Source of the DNA: Aliishimia sp963678085
GTDB taxonomy: Bacteria > Pseudomonadota > Alphaproteobacteria > Rhodobacterales > Rhodobacteraceae
NCBI GenBank assembly: GCA_963678085.1
Contig: OY782680.1
Coordinates: 744,001 to 808,000, forward strand
DNA: 64,000 nt
Direction of reading: 5' to 3'
This document shows, in pieces, positions 25,267 through 33,957 of the stretch. How positions within the stretch are numbered: the stretch's first letter is position 1; each line of letters starts with the position of its first letter. The notes under the pieces were generated by a model. The model ran no database searches, had not been told where the DNA came from, and worked only from the letters and a program-made list of their open reading frames with translations. A program made the position numbers and the translations under genes.

Positions 25267-25757
25267 CTTGGGAAATCGACGTGATCGCAGAGGATCCCCG
25301 CTGGGCGGATCTTGAGCCGCTGGCCATTCGGGCGGTTGAAGCCACGCGGGTGCATCTAAAGCTGACAGGGGAGCATGAGCTTTGCATTTTGGGCTGCGAT
25401 GATGCCCGCATCAAAGAGCTGAACACAGAATTTCGCGATAAGGCGCGTGCCACAAATGTGCTGAGCTGGCCCTTTGCGGATCTTTCTCCCCAAATGCCGG
25501 GCGGCGCGCCACTTACCCCCGATACCCCAGAGCTGGGCGATATTGCGCTTGCCTATGAAACCTGTATGGCAGAGGCGAAAGAGCAGCAAAAACCCGCCGC
25601 GGACCATGTGACGCATCTAATTATTCACGGTCTGTTACATCTTTTGGGCTATGATCATGAGTGCGACGAAGATGCCACAGTGATGGAACGGCTTGAAACT
25701 GAGATACTTGGAAATCTTGGGCTGCCAGACCCATATATAGGGCAAGATCTAACTTAG
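25263..25757 (+). CDS. ybeY: rRNA maturation endoribonuclease YbeY
   Basis: 164 aa single-strand endoribonuclease for 16S 3'-end maturation and ribosome quality control. Metal site HLIIHGLLHLLGYDHE (H-x3-H-x5-H) is intact, and the RxxxxxTNVLSWPF motif is present. GTG start overlaps the phoH stop (GTGA). Confidence 0.93.
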   Translation: MTWEIDVIAEDPRWADLEPLAIRAVEATRVHLKLTGEHELCILGCDDARIKELNTEFRDKARATNVLSWPFADLSPQMPGGAPLTPDTPELGDIALAYETCMAEAKEQQKPAADHVTHLIIHGLLHLLGYDHECDEDATVMERLETEILGNLGLPDPYIGQDLT

Positions 25758-25785
25758 GGCGCTTTGCCCAAATCGGAAAGGACAT

Positions 25786-26664
25786 ATGGGCGATTCTGAC
25801 GGCTCGTCTGCGGCAGCGCATAGCGCGCAGTTGCCAGACAACACACATAACAACACGGGCTTCTTTTCACGCCTGTTCAGTGCATTTTCGAAACCTTCAC
25901 CGCAGATTGTGAATGGTGCCCCGGCTGAGATTCACATGCCAGCGCAAACACATGGCATGGTCAATCTGCACCGGATGCGTGTGCAGGACGTTGCCATTCC
26001 CAAGGCAGATATCGTTGCGATTTCCCTGGATACCGAGCTTGACGAGTTGGTGCAGGTGTTTCGCGATAGTGGCCTGACCCGGATTCCGGTCTATGAGGGC
26101 ACGCTTGATGCGCCCATCGGCTTTGCGCATATGAAAGATTTGGCGCTGCGGCACGGCTTTAACGGCAATAGCGCCGCTTTTGAGCTGAAAAAGATGCTGC
26201 GCCCCTTGCTTTTTGTGCCCCCTTCGATGTCAATCGGCGTTCTACTTAGTAAAATGCAGGCAGAGCGGCGGCATATGGCATTGGTGATCGACGAATATGG
26301 CGGGGTTGATGGGCTTGTCACGATTGAGGATCTGATCGAGCAGGTGATTGGCGAGATCGAGGATGAGCACGACCAAGAGGATGATACCTTCTTCGTCGAA
26401 GAGAGACAGGGCCAATATATCGCGCTTGCCAAAACCCCGCTCGCCGATTTTGAGGCCGCGATTGGGCGCTCGCTCACGGCGCATGATGAGGTGGATGAAG
26501 AAGAGATCGACACGCTTGGCGGTCTTGTCTTCATGCTCTCGGGTCGAATCCCCGCGCGCGGTGAGGTGGTGCAACATCCCGAAGGCCCAGAGTTCGAAGT
26601 GATCGACGCCGACCCGCGCCGGATCAAGCGTCTACGCGTACGATTGCAGGGGCGTAGCGATTAA
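25786..26664 (+). CDS. ybeX: CorC/YbeX-type CBS-domain protein
   Basis: 292 aa. Two CBS domains (about 60-185; ALVIDEYGGVDGLVTIEDLIEQVIGEI) followed by a CorC/HlyC transporter-associated domain (about 205-290). Soluble, without membrane helices. Homologues modulate Mg/Co homeostasis or ribosome-related functions. TAATG overlap with lnt. Confidence 0.88.
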   Translation: MGDSDGSSAAAHSAQLPDNTHNNTGFFSRLFSAFSKPSPQIVNGAPAEIHMPAQTHGMVNLHRMRVQDVAIPKADIVAISLDTELDELVQVFRDSGLTRIPVYEGTLDAPIGFAHMKDLALRHGFNGNSAAFELKKMLRPLLFVPPSMSIGVLLSKMQAERRHMALVIDEYGGVDGLVTIEDLIEQVIGEIEDEHDQEDDTFFVEERQGQYIALAKTPLADFEAAIGRSLTAHDEVDEEEIDTLGGLVFMLSGRIPARGEVVQHPEGPEFEVIDADPRRIKRLRVRLQGRSD

Positions 26665-28124
26665 TGCTGCGCGTTCTAGCGCCTCTTTTGGCCGCGCCCC
26701 TTGGTGCATTGACTGCCCTGGGCCAGCAACCCTATTCGCTCTGGTGGTGTACGCTATTGGGGCTTAGCGCTCTCTTTGCGCTGCATGATTTTGCTAAAAC
26801 CCGCTGGGCCGCTGCGTGGTTGCTATGGCTCTTTGGTACGGGGTATTTTGCGCTTTCCCTGCGCTGGATCCTTGAGCCGTTTCAGGTCGAGGCGGATGTG
26901 TTTGGCTGGATGGCCCCCTTTGCGCTGGCTTTGATGGCCGCTGGGCTGGCGCTGTTTTGGGCAGCTGCTGGCTATGTCGCTAAATCCCTGCAAGGCAAGA
27001 GCATAGGGGCGGCGGGCGCGTTGGTGCTCGCACTCGCAGCAACCGAGCTTGCCCGTGCCTATATTCTGACCGGTTTTCCCTGGGCGGGGCTGGCGCAGGT
27101 TTGGGTTGGCACGAAGCCCGGCTTGCTCCTTGCCACGCTGGGCCCGCATGGGCTTGGCTTGCTCACGCTGATTGTCGCCGCCGCCCCGTTGCTACGTTGG
27201 AAGCTGCCTATTTTGAGCGCCGCCGCCGTGATCGCCACGTTTGGCTTTCATGCCAGCATGACGGCCACTCCGATAGAGACATCCGCGCCGATAATTCGCC
27301 TCGTGCAGCCCAATGCGCCCCAGCATGAAAAATGGGACCGCGCCAAGGCCCCACTGTTTTTTCAGCGCCAGCTTGACGCGACAGGGGCCGAAGGCACTCC
27401 AGATCTGATCATCTGGCCCGAGACGGCAATTCCACGGCTGTTAAACTATGCCGATGCTGAGCTTGAGATCGTCGCTGAGGCTGCGCGCAAAGCTCCCGTG
27501 ATTGTCGGGATACAGCGAGAAGAGGCCGGGGATTACTTTAATTCCTTGATCCTGCTTGAGGGCGGGCAGGTCACGCAGATCTACGACAAGCATCACCTCG
27601 TGCCCTTTGGCGAATATATGCCCTTTCCCGAGCTTTTCAAATCGCTTGGCATCCGCGCTTTGGCGCAGCGGGCCGAAGGCGGATATACACCAGGGCCCGG
27701 CGCGCGGCTGATTACCCTAGACGGGATCGGCAAAGCCGCGCCGTTGATCTGCTATGAGGCCGTATTTCCGCGCCATTCCCGCAGCACGAGGCAGCGCGCG
27801 CGTCTGATCTTGCAAGTCACCAATGACGCGTGGTTTGGCACGTATGCAGGGCCGCAGCAACATCTGGCCCAAGCGCAGATGCGCGCGATTGAACAGGGCC
27901 TGCCGCTGATCCGTAGCGCAAATACGGGGATTTCAGCCATAATCAACGCGCGAGGGCAAATCACAGCGCATCTACCGCTTGGTGTGCATGGGCATATAGA
28001 TGCGCCCTTGCCCCCAGCCTTGCCGCAGACATTTTATGCAAGATTTGGCGACCTGCCGGCGGTCTTTGCCCTACTCGGCGCGCTGGCATTGTTAACTTTT
28101 CGGCGCATTTTCAAATATACATAA
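26664..28124 (+). CDS. lnt: Apolipoprotein N-acyltransferase
   Basis: 486 aa inner-membrane enzyme adding the third acyl chain to lipoproteins. Several N-terminal membrane helices and a periplasmic nitrilase domain with the E-K-C triad in IIWPETAIPRL, YDKHHLVPFGEYMPF and APLICYEAVFPR. A C-terminal helix near residues 460-478 closes it. Several predicted lipoproteins in this window would be substrates. Confidence 0.93.
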   Translation: MLRVLAPLLAAPLGALTALGQQPYSLWWCTLLGLSALFALHDFAKTRWAAAWLLWLFGTGYFALSLRWILEPFQVEADVFGWMAPFALALMAAGLALFWAAAGYVAKSLQGKSIGAAGALVLALAATELARAYILTGFPWAGLAQVWVGTKPGLLLATLGPHGLGLLTLIVAAAPLLRWKLPILSAAAVIATFGFHASMTATPIETSAPIIRLVQPNAPQHEKWDRAKAPLFFQRQLDATGAEGTPDLIIWPETAIPRLLNYADAELEIVAEAARKAPVIVGIQREEAGDYFNSLILLEGGQVTQIYDKHHLVPFGEYMPFPELFKSLGIRALAQRAEGGYTPGPGARLITLDGIGKAAPLICYEAVFPRHSRSTRQRARLILQVTNDAWFGTYAGPQQHLAQAQMRAIEQGLPLIRSANTGISAIINARGQITAHLPLGVHGHIDAPLPPALPQTFYARFGDLPAVFALLGALALLTFRRIFKYT

Positions 28125-28168
28125 CGGCCCTCAAGTTCCGAATTTTTGGGTGCCACTTTTCCCTTTCA

Positions 28169-28218
28169 CCATCACCTTATCCGAAAACCGGTGCCCACTT
28201 TTCGGGGCGATGGAGTAT
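28169..28218 (+). repeat. Dispersed ACCGGTG-CCACTTTT repeat, copy D2
   Basis: Fifty bases matching 63068-63117 at about 45 positions, with core GAAAACCGGTGCCCACTTTT, starting 44 bases after lnt and ending shortly before the metK leader. A partial extra unit (GTGCCACTTTTCC) lies just upstream at 28150-28162. Confidence 0.75.
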
Positions 28219-28265
28219 ATTAACAATTGACGCGCCTCGGCCTCGGGCGTATCGCGGGTGGATGA

Positions 28266-28315
28266 CCGCCACAACGGCTTCCTGACGTGGCGGAGTACAT
28301 CTCAATGGAGCACCT
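28266..28315 (+). promoter_or_regulatory. SAM/SAH riboswitch in the metK leader
   Basis: A perfect 7-bp stem (CCGCCAC 28266-28272 with GTGGCGG 28287-28293) closes a loop AACGGCTTCCTGAC, followed by AATGGAGCA (28304-28312). The loop CAACGGCTTCCTG and the AATGGAGCA tail match what I know of the SAM/SAH riboswitch found upstream of metK in Rhodobacterales. Pairing of GCTTCC with GGAG forms the pseudoknot and hides the SD (GGAG 28307-28310) of metK. Binding of SAM would repress translation. Confidence 0.88.
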
Positions 28316-28317
28316 TT

Positions 28318-29496
28318 ATGTCCCGCCAAAACTATACTTTCACCTCAGAATCCGTCTCCGAGGGTCATCCCGATAAAGTCTGTGATCGCATTTCCGATGC
28401 TGTTCTTGATGCACTTCTTGCCGAAGATCCGCTGGCCCGCGTGGCTTGCGAGACCTTTGCCACCACCAACCGCGTTGTTATTGGCGGTGAAGTTGGGCTG
28501 ACTGACCAGCAAAAGCTACACGAATATATGGGTCGTATTGACGAGATCGCCCGCGCCTGCATCAAAGATATTGGCTATGAGCAGGAGAAATTTCATTGGG
28601 AAACCTGCGAGATCACCAACCTGCTGCATGAGCAATCTGCCCATATCGCCCAAGGTGTGACTGGCGAGCAAGGCGACGAGGGCGCTGGCGATCAGGGCAT
28701 TATGTTCGGTTATGCCACCGATGAGACCGACGCGCTGATGCCCGCGCCGATCCAATATTCGCACGCGATCCTGCGCCGCCTCGCCGAAGTGCGCAAAGAT
28801 GGCAGCGAGCCCACGCTTGGCCCGGATGCGAAATCTCAGCTTTCGGTTATCTATGAAGAGGGCAAACCCGTTAGCGTGAGCTCGATTGTTCTGTCCACCC
28901 AGCATCTTGATGAGAACATGACCTCTGAGGATGTGCGCGCGGTGGTGGAACCCTATATCCGCGAAACGCTGCCCGATGGCTGGATCACCGCTGCGACCCA
29001 GTGGCATGTGAATCCAACGGGGAAATTTGTGATTGGCGGGCCTGATGGGGATGCGGGGCTGACGGGGCGTAAGATCATCGTGGATACCTATGGCGGCGCG
29101 GCACCCCATGGGGGCGGTGCGTTTTCTGGCAAAGATCCGACCAAGGTGGACCGCTCTGCGGCCTATGTTGCGCGCTATCTGGCAAAGAACGTCGTGGCGG
29201 CAGGTCTGGCGAAGCGCTGCACCATTCAGCTGAGCTATGCGATTGGCGTGGCCAAGCCTTTGTCGATCTATTGCGACACGTTCGGCACGTCTGAGGTTGA
29301 GCCCGCCGCGATTGAAGCCGCGATTGCCTCGGTCATGGATCTGACCCCGCGCGGCATTCGCACGCATCTGGAGCTGAACAAGCCGATCTATCAACGCACC
29401 GCAGCCTACGGCCATTTTGGTCGCGCGCCCGAGGCGGATGGCGGCTTTTCCTGGGAACGCACAGATCTGGCCGAGGCGCTCAAAGCGGCGGTGTGA
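28318..29496 (+). CDS. metK: S-adenosylmethionine synthetase
   Basis: 392 aa; makes SAM from methionine and ATP. Motifs SEGHPDKVCDRISDAVLDA, GAGDQGIMFGYA and GGAAPHGGGAFSGKDPTKVD are intact. The true start is the ATG at 28318; the open frame back to a GTG at 28258 is the riboswitch itself. Overlaps the next gene by one base (TGATG). Confidence 0.96.
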   Translation: MSRQNYTFTSESVSEGHPDKVCDRISDAVLDALLAEDPLARVACETFATTNRVVIGGEVGLTDQQKLHEYMGRIDEIARACIKDIGYEQEKFHWETCEITNLLHEQSAHIAQGVTGEQGDEGAGDQGIMFGYATDETDALMPAPIQYSHAILRRLAEVRKDGSEPTLGPDAKSQLSVIYEEGKPVSVSSIVLSTQHLDENMTSEDVRAVVEPYIRETLPDGWITAATQWHVNPTGKFVIGGPDGDAGLTGRKIIVDTYGGAAPHGGGAFSGKDPTKVDRSAAYVARYLAKNVVAAGLAKRCTIQLSYAIGVAKPLSIYCDTFGTSEVEPAAIEAAIASVMDLTPRGIRTHLELNKPIYQRTAAYGHFGRAPEADGGFSWERTDLAEALKAAV

Positions 29497-30125
29497 TGCG
29501 GGTCTTTATCCTAACACTCATGGCTACGGCGTTACTGGGCGCCGCAGCTATTGCCGCCCCCTCGAAACTGCGCATTGATGGGGAGCGGCTGATTTATGAC
29601 ACGAATAATGTAGGTGAGGGCGAAGAAACCGGGATCATCTGGGACGATATCGCCCCGCTGCTGGCGCTTTTGAAAGACAACCCTCAGGTCACCACCTTGG
29701 AGCTGAACTCTGGCGGGGGCTATTTTAACGCCTCCTCCGAGCTTGCCAGGCGGCTGATTGATTTTGATCTGCACACCTATGTGAATGGCGAATGTGCCAG
29801 CATGTGCGTGCGGGTGTTTCTGGCCGGAACAAAACGCACATTGGCGCGCGGCTCTTTGATAGGCTTTCATCAGCTCGGTTGGGATCCACAATCCATCAAG
29901 GAATATTACGACGCGAACGCCGCCAATGAAGGTTGGGGGGACCCGTTTGAATTTGCGTCCTGGAACTACACCGACACGCAAACCGAGGTGCATGAGCGGC
30001 TAAGCTACATGATCGCGCGCGGGGTTGATCCGGTATTTGCCATTGAGAGTTTGCAATATACATCTGGTGAGATGTGGTATCCCGAGCGCGCTGAACTTCT
30101 GACCGCTGGTGTCTTGACAGAGTAA
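29496..30125 (+). CDS. Periplasmic ClpP-like (crotonase-fold) protein
   Basis: 209 aa with an N-terminal signal (MRVFILTLMATALLGAAAIA). The body fits the COG3904 ClpP-like group: oxyanion loop ELNSGGGYFNASS, candidate nucleophile serine in GECASMCVRVFLAG and a histidine in IGFHQLG, as in membrane-bound serine proteases. A catalytic role is inferred. It lies between metK and trmB, an order seen in other Rhodobacteraceae. Confidence 0.72.
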   Translation: MRVFILTLMATALLGAAAIAAPSKLRIDGERLIYDTNNVGEGEETGIIWDDIAPLLALLKDNPQVTTLELNSGGGYFNASSELARRLIDFDLHTYVNGECASMCVRVFLAGTKRTLARGSLIGFHQLGWDPQSIKEYYDANAANEGWGDPFEFASWNYTDTQTEVHERLSYMIARGVDPVFAIESLQYTSGEMWYPERAELLTAGVLTE

Positions 30126-30128
30126 TCT

Positions 30129-30830
30129 ATGAGCGATCCGCAAAGACCTCATCGCAATTTTTACGGGCGTCGCCGTGGCAAACATATGAAGGCCAGCCAA
30201 GAGCGGTATGTGGCCGAAGACCTGGACGCGCTCAGCCCCGGTGCTGTGGCTTGGGAAGACAACCCCGCGCGAACCCCCCTTGATCTTGGTGCGCTTTTTG
30301 GCGGCAAACCTGTCTGGCTTGAGATTGGTTTTGGCGGCGGCGAGCATATGGTGCATCAAGCGCAGCTGAACCCGGATGTGGGGATCATCGGCTGCGAGCC
30401 CTATATCAACGGTGTCGCTAAGCTGCTTGGCAAGATCCGCGCGGCCGGGGTGCAGAACCTGCGGGTCTATCCTGGCGATGCGCGCGATTTGTTTGATGTG
30501 CTGCCTGGGGCCTCAATCGACAAAGCCTTTTTGCTCTACCCTGACCCTTGGCCGAAAACGCGCCACCACCGCCGCCGCTTTGTCACGCCAGAGCATCTTG
30601 CGCCTTTGGCCCGCGTTCTGAAACCCGGCGCTGAATTTCGCGTGGCAACCGATATTGCCGACTATGTGCGCCAAACGCTGGAAGAAGTGCCCCGCCAAGG
30701 CTTCACCTGGAGAGCCGAGCGCGCAAGTGATTGGCGCAGCCCTTGGGGGGATTGGATTTCCACCCGCTATGAGCAAAAAGCCATCCGCGAAGGGCGCCCG
30801 CAACATTATCTGACCTTTACGCGGAATTAA
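30129..30830 (+). CDS. trmB: tRNA (guanine-46-N7)-methyltransferase
   Basis: 233 aa SAM-dependent enzyme. LEIGFGGGEHM binds SAM; YPDPWPKTRHHRRR and TRYEQKA are diagnostic TrmB motifs. Three bases after the ClpP-like gene, so probably co-transcribed with metK. Confidence 0.94.
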   Translation: MSDPQRPHRNFYGRRRGKHMKASQERYVAEDLDALSPGAVAWEDNPARTPLDLGALFGGKPVWLEIGFGGGEHMVHQAQLNPDVGIIGCEPYINGVAKLLGKIRAAGVQNLRVYPGDARDLFDVLPGASIDKAFLLYPDPWPKTRHHRRRFVTPEHLAPLARVLKPGAEFRVATDIADYVRQTLEEVPRQGFTWRAERASDWRSPWGDWISTRYEQKAIREGRPQHYLTFTRN

Positions 30831-30905
30831 CGCCTGCTGCATGCGTGGACATGCACACGGCGCTGCGATATGCGCATTATCAGAAAATAAGAGAGGAAAG
30901 CGCCC

Positions 30906-32255
30906 ATGTCCGCCTCTGGTGATCCGACCCCAATGACATCTTCGCCTTGCACGGGGCTGACTGGCACAGCTGATGTTCCCGGTGACAAATCTATCTCGCA
31001 TCGCTCGCTGATCCTCGGGGCGCTGAGCGTGGGCGAAACCCACATTCGCGGGCTGCTTGAGGGGCAAGACGTGCTTGACACGGCCAAGGCAATGCGCGCC
31101 TTTGGGGCTGAGGTGACGCGCGAGGATGACGGCACCTGGGTGGTGCATGGCGTTGGTGTGGGCGGTTTTGCTGAACCTGAGCAGGTGATTGACTGCGGAA
31201 ATTCGGGCACCGGCGTGCGACTGATTATGGGCGCGATGGCGACGTGCCCGATCACGGCGACGTTTACCGGCGATGCCTCGCTTAATAGCCGTCCTATGGC
31301 CCGCATCACCGACCCGCTTTCACTGTTTGGCTGTCAATCGGTGGGCCGGGCGGGCGGGCGTCTGCCGATGACGCTGGTGGGCGCAAAAGACCCCATCCCG
31401 GTCGAATACACAACGCCAGTGCCCTCAGCCCAAGTGAAATCTGCGGTCCTGCTGGCCGGGCTCAACGCGCCGGGAAAAACAATTGTCACCGAAAAAGAAG
31501 CCACCCGCGATCACACCGAACGCATGCTGGCAGGCTTTGGCGCTGAGATCACGGTCGAGGAAACGAACGAGGGCCGGGTGATCACCCTGGCCGGCCAGCC
31601 AGAGCTCAAACCCCAAAGCATTGATGTGCCCCGCGATCCAAGCTCTGCCGCCTTCCCGGTTTGCGCGGCATTGATCACCCCCGGCTCTGACGTGCTGGTG
31701 CCCAATATCGGGCTTAATCCCACGCGGGCCGGGCTCTTTACCACGCTGCGGGAAATGGGCGCGGATTTGGTTTATGAAAATGAGCGCATGGAAAGCGGCG
31801 AGCCCGTAGCCGATTTGCGTGCGCGTTACTCGCCCGATATGCAGGGGATCGAGGTGCCGCCCGCCCGCGCCGCGTCGATGATTGATGAATATCCGATCCT
31901 CTCGGTCGTTGCCGCAAATGCGCGCGGTGTGACCATGATGCGCGGGGTGAAAGAGCTGCGGGTGAAGGAATCCGATCGCATTGACGCCATGGCCGTGGGG
32001 CTGCGCGCAAATGGCGTAAGCGTGGAGGAGGGCGAGGATTGGTGGTCCGTCACAGGGCTTGGCGCAGGCAATGTTCCAGGCGGGCAGACCTGCGCGGCCC
32101 GGCTTGATCACCGTATCGCCATGTCCTTCCTCATCCTTGGAATGGCCGCGCAAGCGCCGGTTTCCGTTGATGATGCCGCCCCTATTGCAACATCTTTCCC
32201 GATTTTTGAGGGCCTGATGTCAAGCTTGGGCGCAGACCTGTCCCGTCAAAGCTAA
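30906..32255 (+). CDS. aroA: EPSP synthase
   Basis: 449 aa; 3-phosphoshikimate 1-carboxyvinyltransferase of the shikimate pathway. VPGDKSISHRSLILGAL, NPTRAGLFTTLREMGADL and SMIDEYPILSVVAA are conserved. Overall it resembles the class II enzymes such as Agrobacterium CP4, but the CP4 Ala100 position is Gly here (GNSGTGVRL). cmk and rpsA, the usual partners, do not follow; the t6A operon converges three bases after the stop. Confidence 0.94.
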   Translation: MSASGDPTPMTSSPCTGLTGTADVPGDKSISHRSLILGALSVGETHIRGLLEGQDVLDTAKAMRAFGAEVTREDDGTWVVHGVGVGGFAEPEQVIDCGNSGTGVRLIMGAMATCPITATFTGDASLNSRPMARITDPLSLFGCQSVGRAGGRLPMTLVGAKDPIPVEYTTPVPSAQVKSAVLLAGLNAPGKTIVTEKEATRDHTERMLAGFGAEITVEETNEGRVITLAGQPELKPQSIDVPRDPSSAAFPVCAALITPGSDVLVPNIGLNPTRAGLFTTLREMGADLVYENERMESGEPVADLRARYSPDMQGIEVPPARAASMIDEYPILSVVAANARGVTMMRGVKELRVKESDRIDAMAVGLRANGVSVEEGEDWWSVTGLGAGNVPGGQTCAARLDHRIAMSFLILGMAAQAPVSVDDAAPIATSFPIFEGLMSSLGADLSRQS

Positions 32256-32258
32256 GCG

Positions 32259-33251
32259 TTACCAATCAACGATGCTAAGATTTGGCTTTGCCTCCAGGCA
32301 GTGGGGCAGACCTTCGCGCACATAGTCCCAGCAGGCCAGCGCAATCATAGCGCCATTGTCGGTGGACCATTTCAGGGGCGGCAAGCAGGCGAGAATTCCT
32401 GTGTTCTGGCAGATAGATGAAACCATCTCGCGCACCTGACGACTGGCAGAAACACCGCCCACAACAACAAGCGAGGCGGGCGAAAATTCTTGCACCGCTT
32501 TGCGCAATTTCGTTTCCACAACCTCTAGGCAAGAAGCAACGAAAGAGGCCGCGATATCGTCCCGCCTTGCCTCTGGGTTGAGCTTAACGAACCGATCCAC
32601 CGCCGATTTCAGCCCGGAAAACGAAAACTCATAGCCTGCGTTTTTCATCGGTCGCGGGAAATCATACATCGCTTGGCCCATCGCTGCCGCTTTATCCACC
32701 TCTGGCCCGCCGGGCATGGGCAGGCGCAGCATACGGGCCACCTTGTCATAGGTCTCCCCCATGGAGTCATCGCGGGTGCTGCCCAGCAATTGGATCTGAT
32801 TTCGCGTTTTCATAAAGGCTAGGAATGTGTGCCCACCCGAGACCAATAGAACAAGCGCGGGGAAAACGACTCGCTCCTGCTCAAGATCCGCGCTGCGCAA
32901 ATGGCCCCTCAGGTGGTTGATCCCGTAGATCGGTTTGCCCCAGCCCGCGGCCAAACCAGCCGCAGAATTAACCCCGACCAAAAGCGAGCCAATCAGTCCA
33001 GGGCCGCGCGTGACGCCAATACATTTGAGCCGCGCCAAATCGTGATCAATCTCAGAAAGCACAGAGTTGACCGTTGGCAGAATGCCCTGCACATGCGCCC
33101 GGCTCGCCAAATCTGGAAATACCCCGCCATATTCGGCGTGAATCTCAAATTGGGACACGGTGCGCGCAGCGATCACAGCCCCGGTTTGATCCACCAAAGC
33201 AACCGATGTGTCATCGCACGAGGTTTCTATGCCCAGGATCAAGTCGCTCAT
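32259..33251 (-). CDS. tsaD: tRNA t6A transferase subunit TsaD
   Basis: 330 aa ASKHA-fold enzyme transferring threonylcarbamoyl to A37 of ANN-decoding tRNAs. Metal ligands lie in INHLRGH; the ATP sites are in GIETSCDDTSVALVD, VSGGHT and SGLKSAVDRF. Yet EIHAEYGGVFPDLASRAH, LLGSTRDDSMGETYDKVARM and the overall flow recall TsaD of Actinobacteria more than the alphaproteobacterial type (typically SCDDTAAAVV...). It is last in tsaE-B-C-D and overlaps tsaC by four bases. Confidence 0.93.
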   Translation of the reverse strand: MSDLILGIETSCDDTSVALVDQTGAVIAARTVSQFEIHAEYGGVFPDLASRAHVQGILPTVNSVLSEIDHDLARLKCIGVTRGPGLIGSLLVGVNSAAGLAAGWGKPIYGINHLRGHLRSADLEQERVVFPALVLLVSGGHTFLAFMKTRNQIQLLGSTRDDSMGETYDKVARMLRLPMPGGPEVDKAAAMGQAMYDFPRPMKNAGYEFSFSGLKSAVDRFVKLNPEARRDDIAASFVASCLEVVETKLRKAVQEFSPASLVVVGGVSASRQVREMVSSICQNTGILACLPPLKWSTDNGAMIALACWDYVREGLPHCLEAKPNLSIVDW

Positions 33252-33874
33252 TTCGCGCCCAAAATGCGCTGAATTTCGTGCTCGGGCACTTCGCCGACGC
33301 GCTCAATGATCGGAACCGCAGCGCGACAATTCACCAGCGTCGAAGGTGTTACGGAACATTCCGCGCCCTCAACAACATAATCTGGTTGCAAGGCGAGCTG
33401 CGCGAGGGCCGCAGAGGCCGTGGGCAAGGTTTGCAACCCATGCATATTCGCGCTGGTGGCGACCAGAGGTCCGGTTCGCGCAAGCAGCGCTAGCAAGAAA
33501 TCATCCTTGGGCAGTCGAAACGCCAGTTCATCGCGACCGGCCAGCCATTCGGGCACGTCTTGAGCGCGCAGTTCAACCGCAAGGGTCAAAGGACCAGGGC
33601 AGAACTCTGAGGCCAGAAGCTTGGCCGCGGTAGAATTGACAATCGCGCCCAGCTTTTCAATCTCTTGCACCGAATGGATCAAAAGCGGCAGGTTCTTATG
33701 CGCGGGCCTGGCCTTGATTTCGAAAATTCTTTGAACCGCCGCTGGAATGCTCGGCTTTGCGGCCAGACCGAACACGGTATCGGTGGGCAGCAAAACAACG
33801 CCGCCCTGCTCGAGAACCTGAGCGACCTCGCCAACCAGATCAGCGGCTTGTTCGTTTGAAGACTGAGGGCCCAT
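33248..33874 (-). CDS. tsaC: Threonylcarbamoyl-AMP synthase TsaC (YrdC/Sua5)
   Basis: 208 aa; makes TC-AMP from Thr, bicarbonate and ATP. VVLLPTDTVFGLAAKP, KARPAHKNLPLLIHS and PLVATSANMHG are YrdC/Sua5 motifs. It is the short form without a Sua5 C-terminal domain. GGAGAG lies eight bases before the ATG. Overlaps tsaD by four bases; 83 bp separate it from tsaB. Confidence 0.9.
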   Translation of the reverse strand: MGPQSSNEQAADLVGEVAQVLEQGGVVLLPTDTVFGLAAKPSIPAAVQRIFEIKARPAHKNLPLLIHSVQEIEKLGAIVNSTAAKLLASEFCPGPLTLAVELRAQDVPEWLAGRDELAFRLPKDDFLLALLARTGPLVATSANMHGLQTLPTASAALAQLALQPDYVVEGAECSVTPSTLVNCRAAVPIIERVGEVPEHEIQRILGAK

Positions 33875-33957
33875 CGCGTTTTCTCTCCGCCGCGCGCAGA
33901 TTTATAAGCGGGCGCTCTACGGGGTTGCAGCCCTATTTTCAAGCTGAAATACGCGCC

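Noticed and set aside
28258..28317. N-terminal extension of MetK from the GTG at 28258
   Set aside because: This span is the SAM/SAH riboswitch, and the SD site and family N-terminus fit the ATG at 28318.
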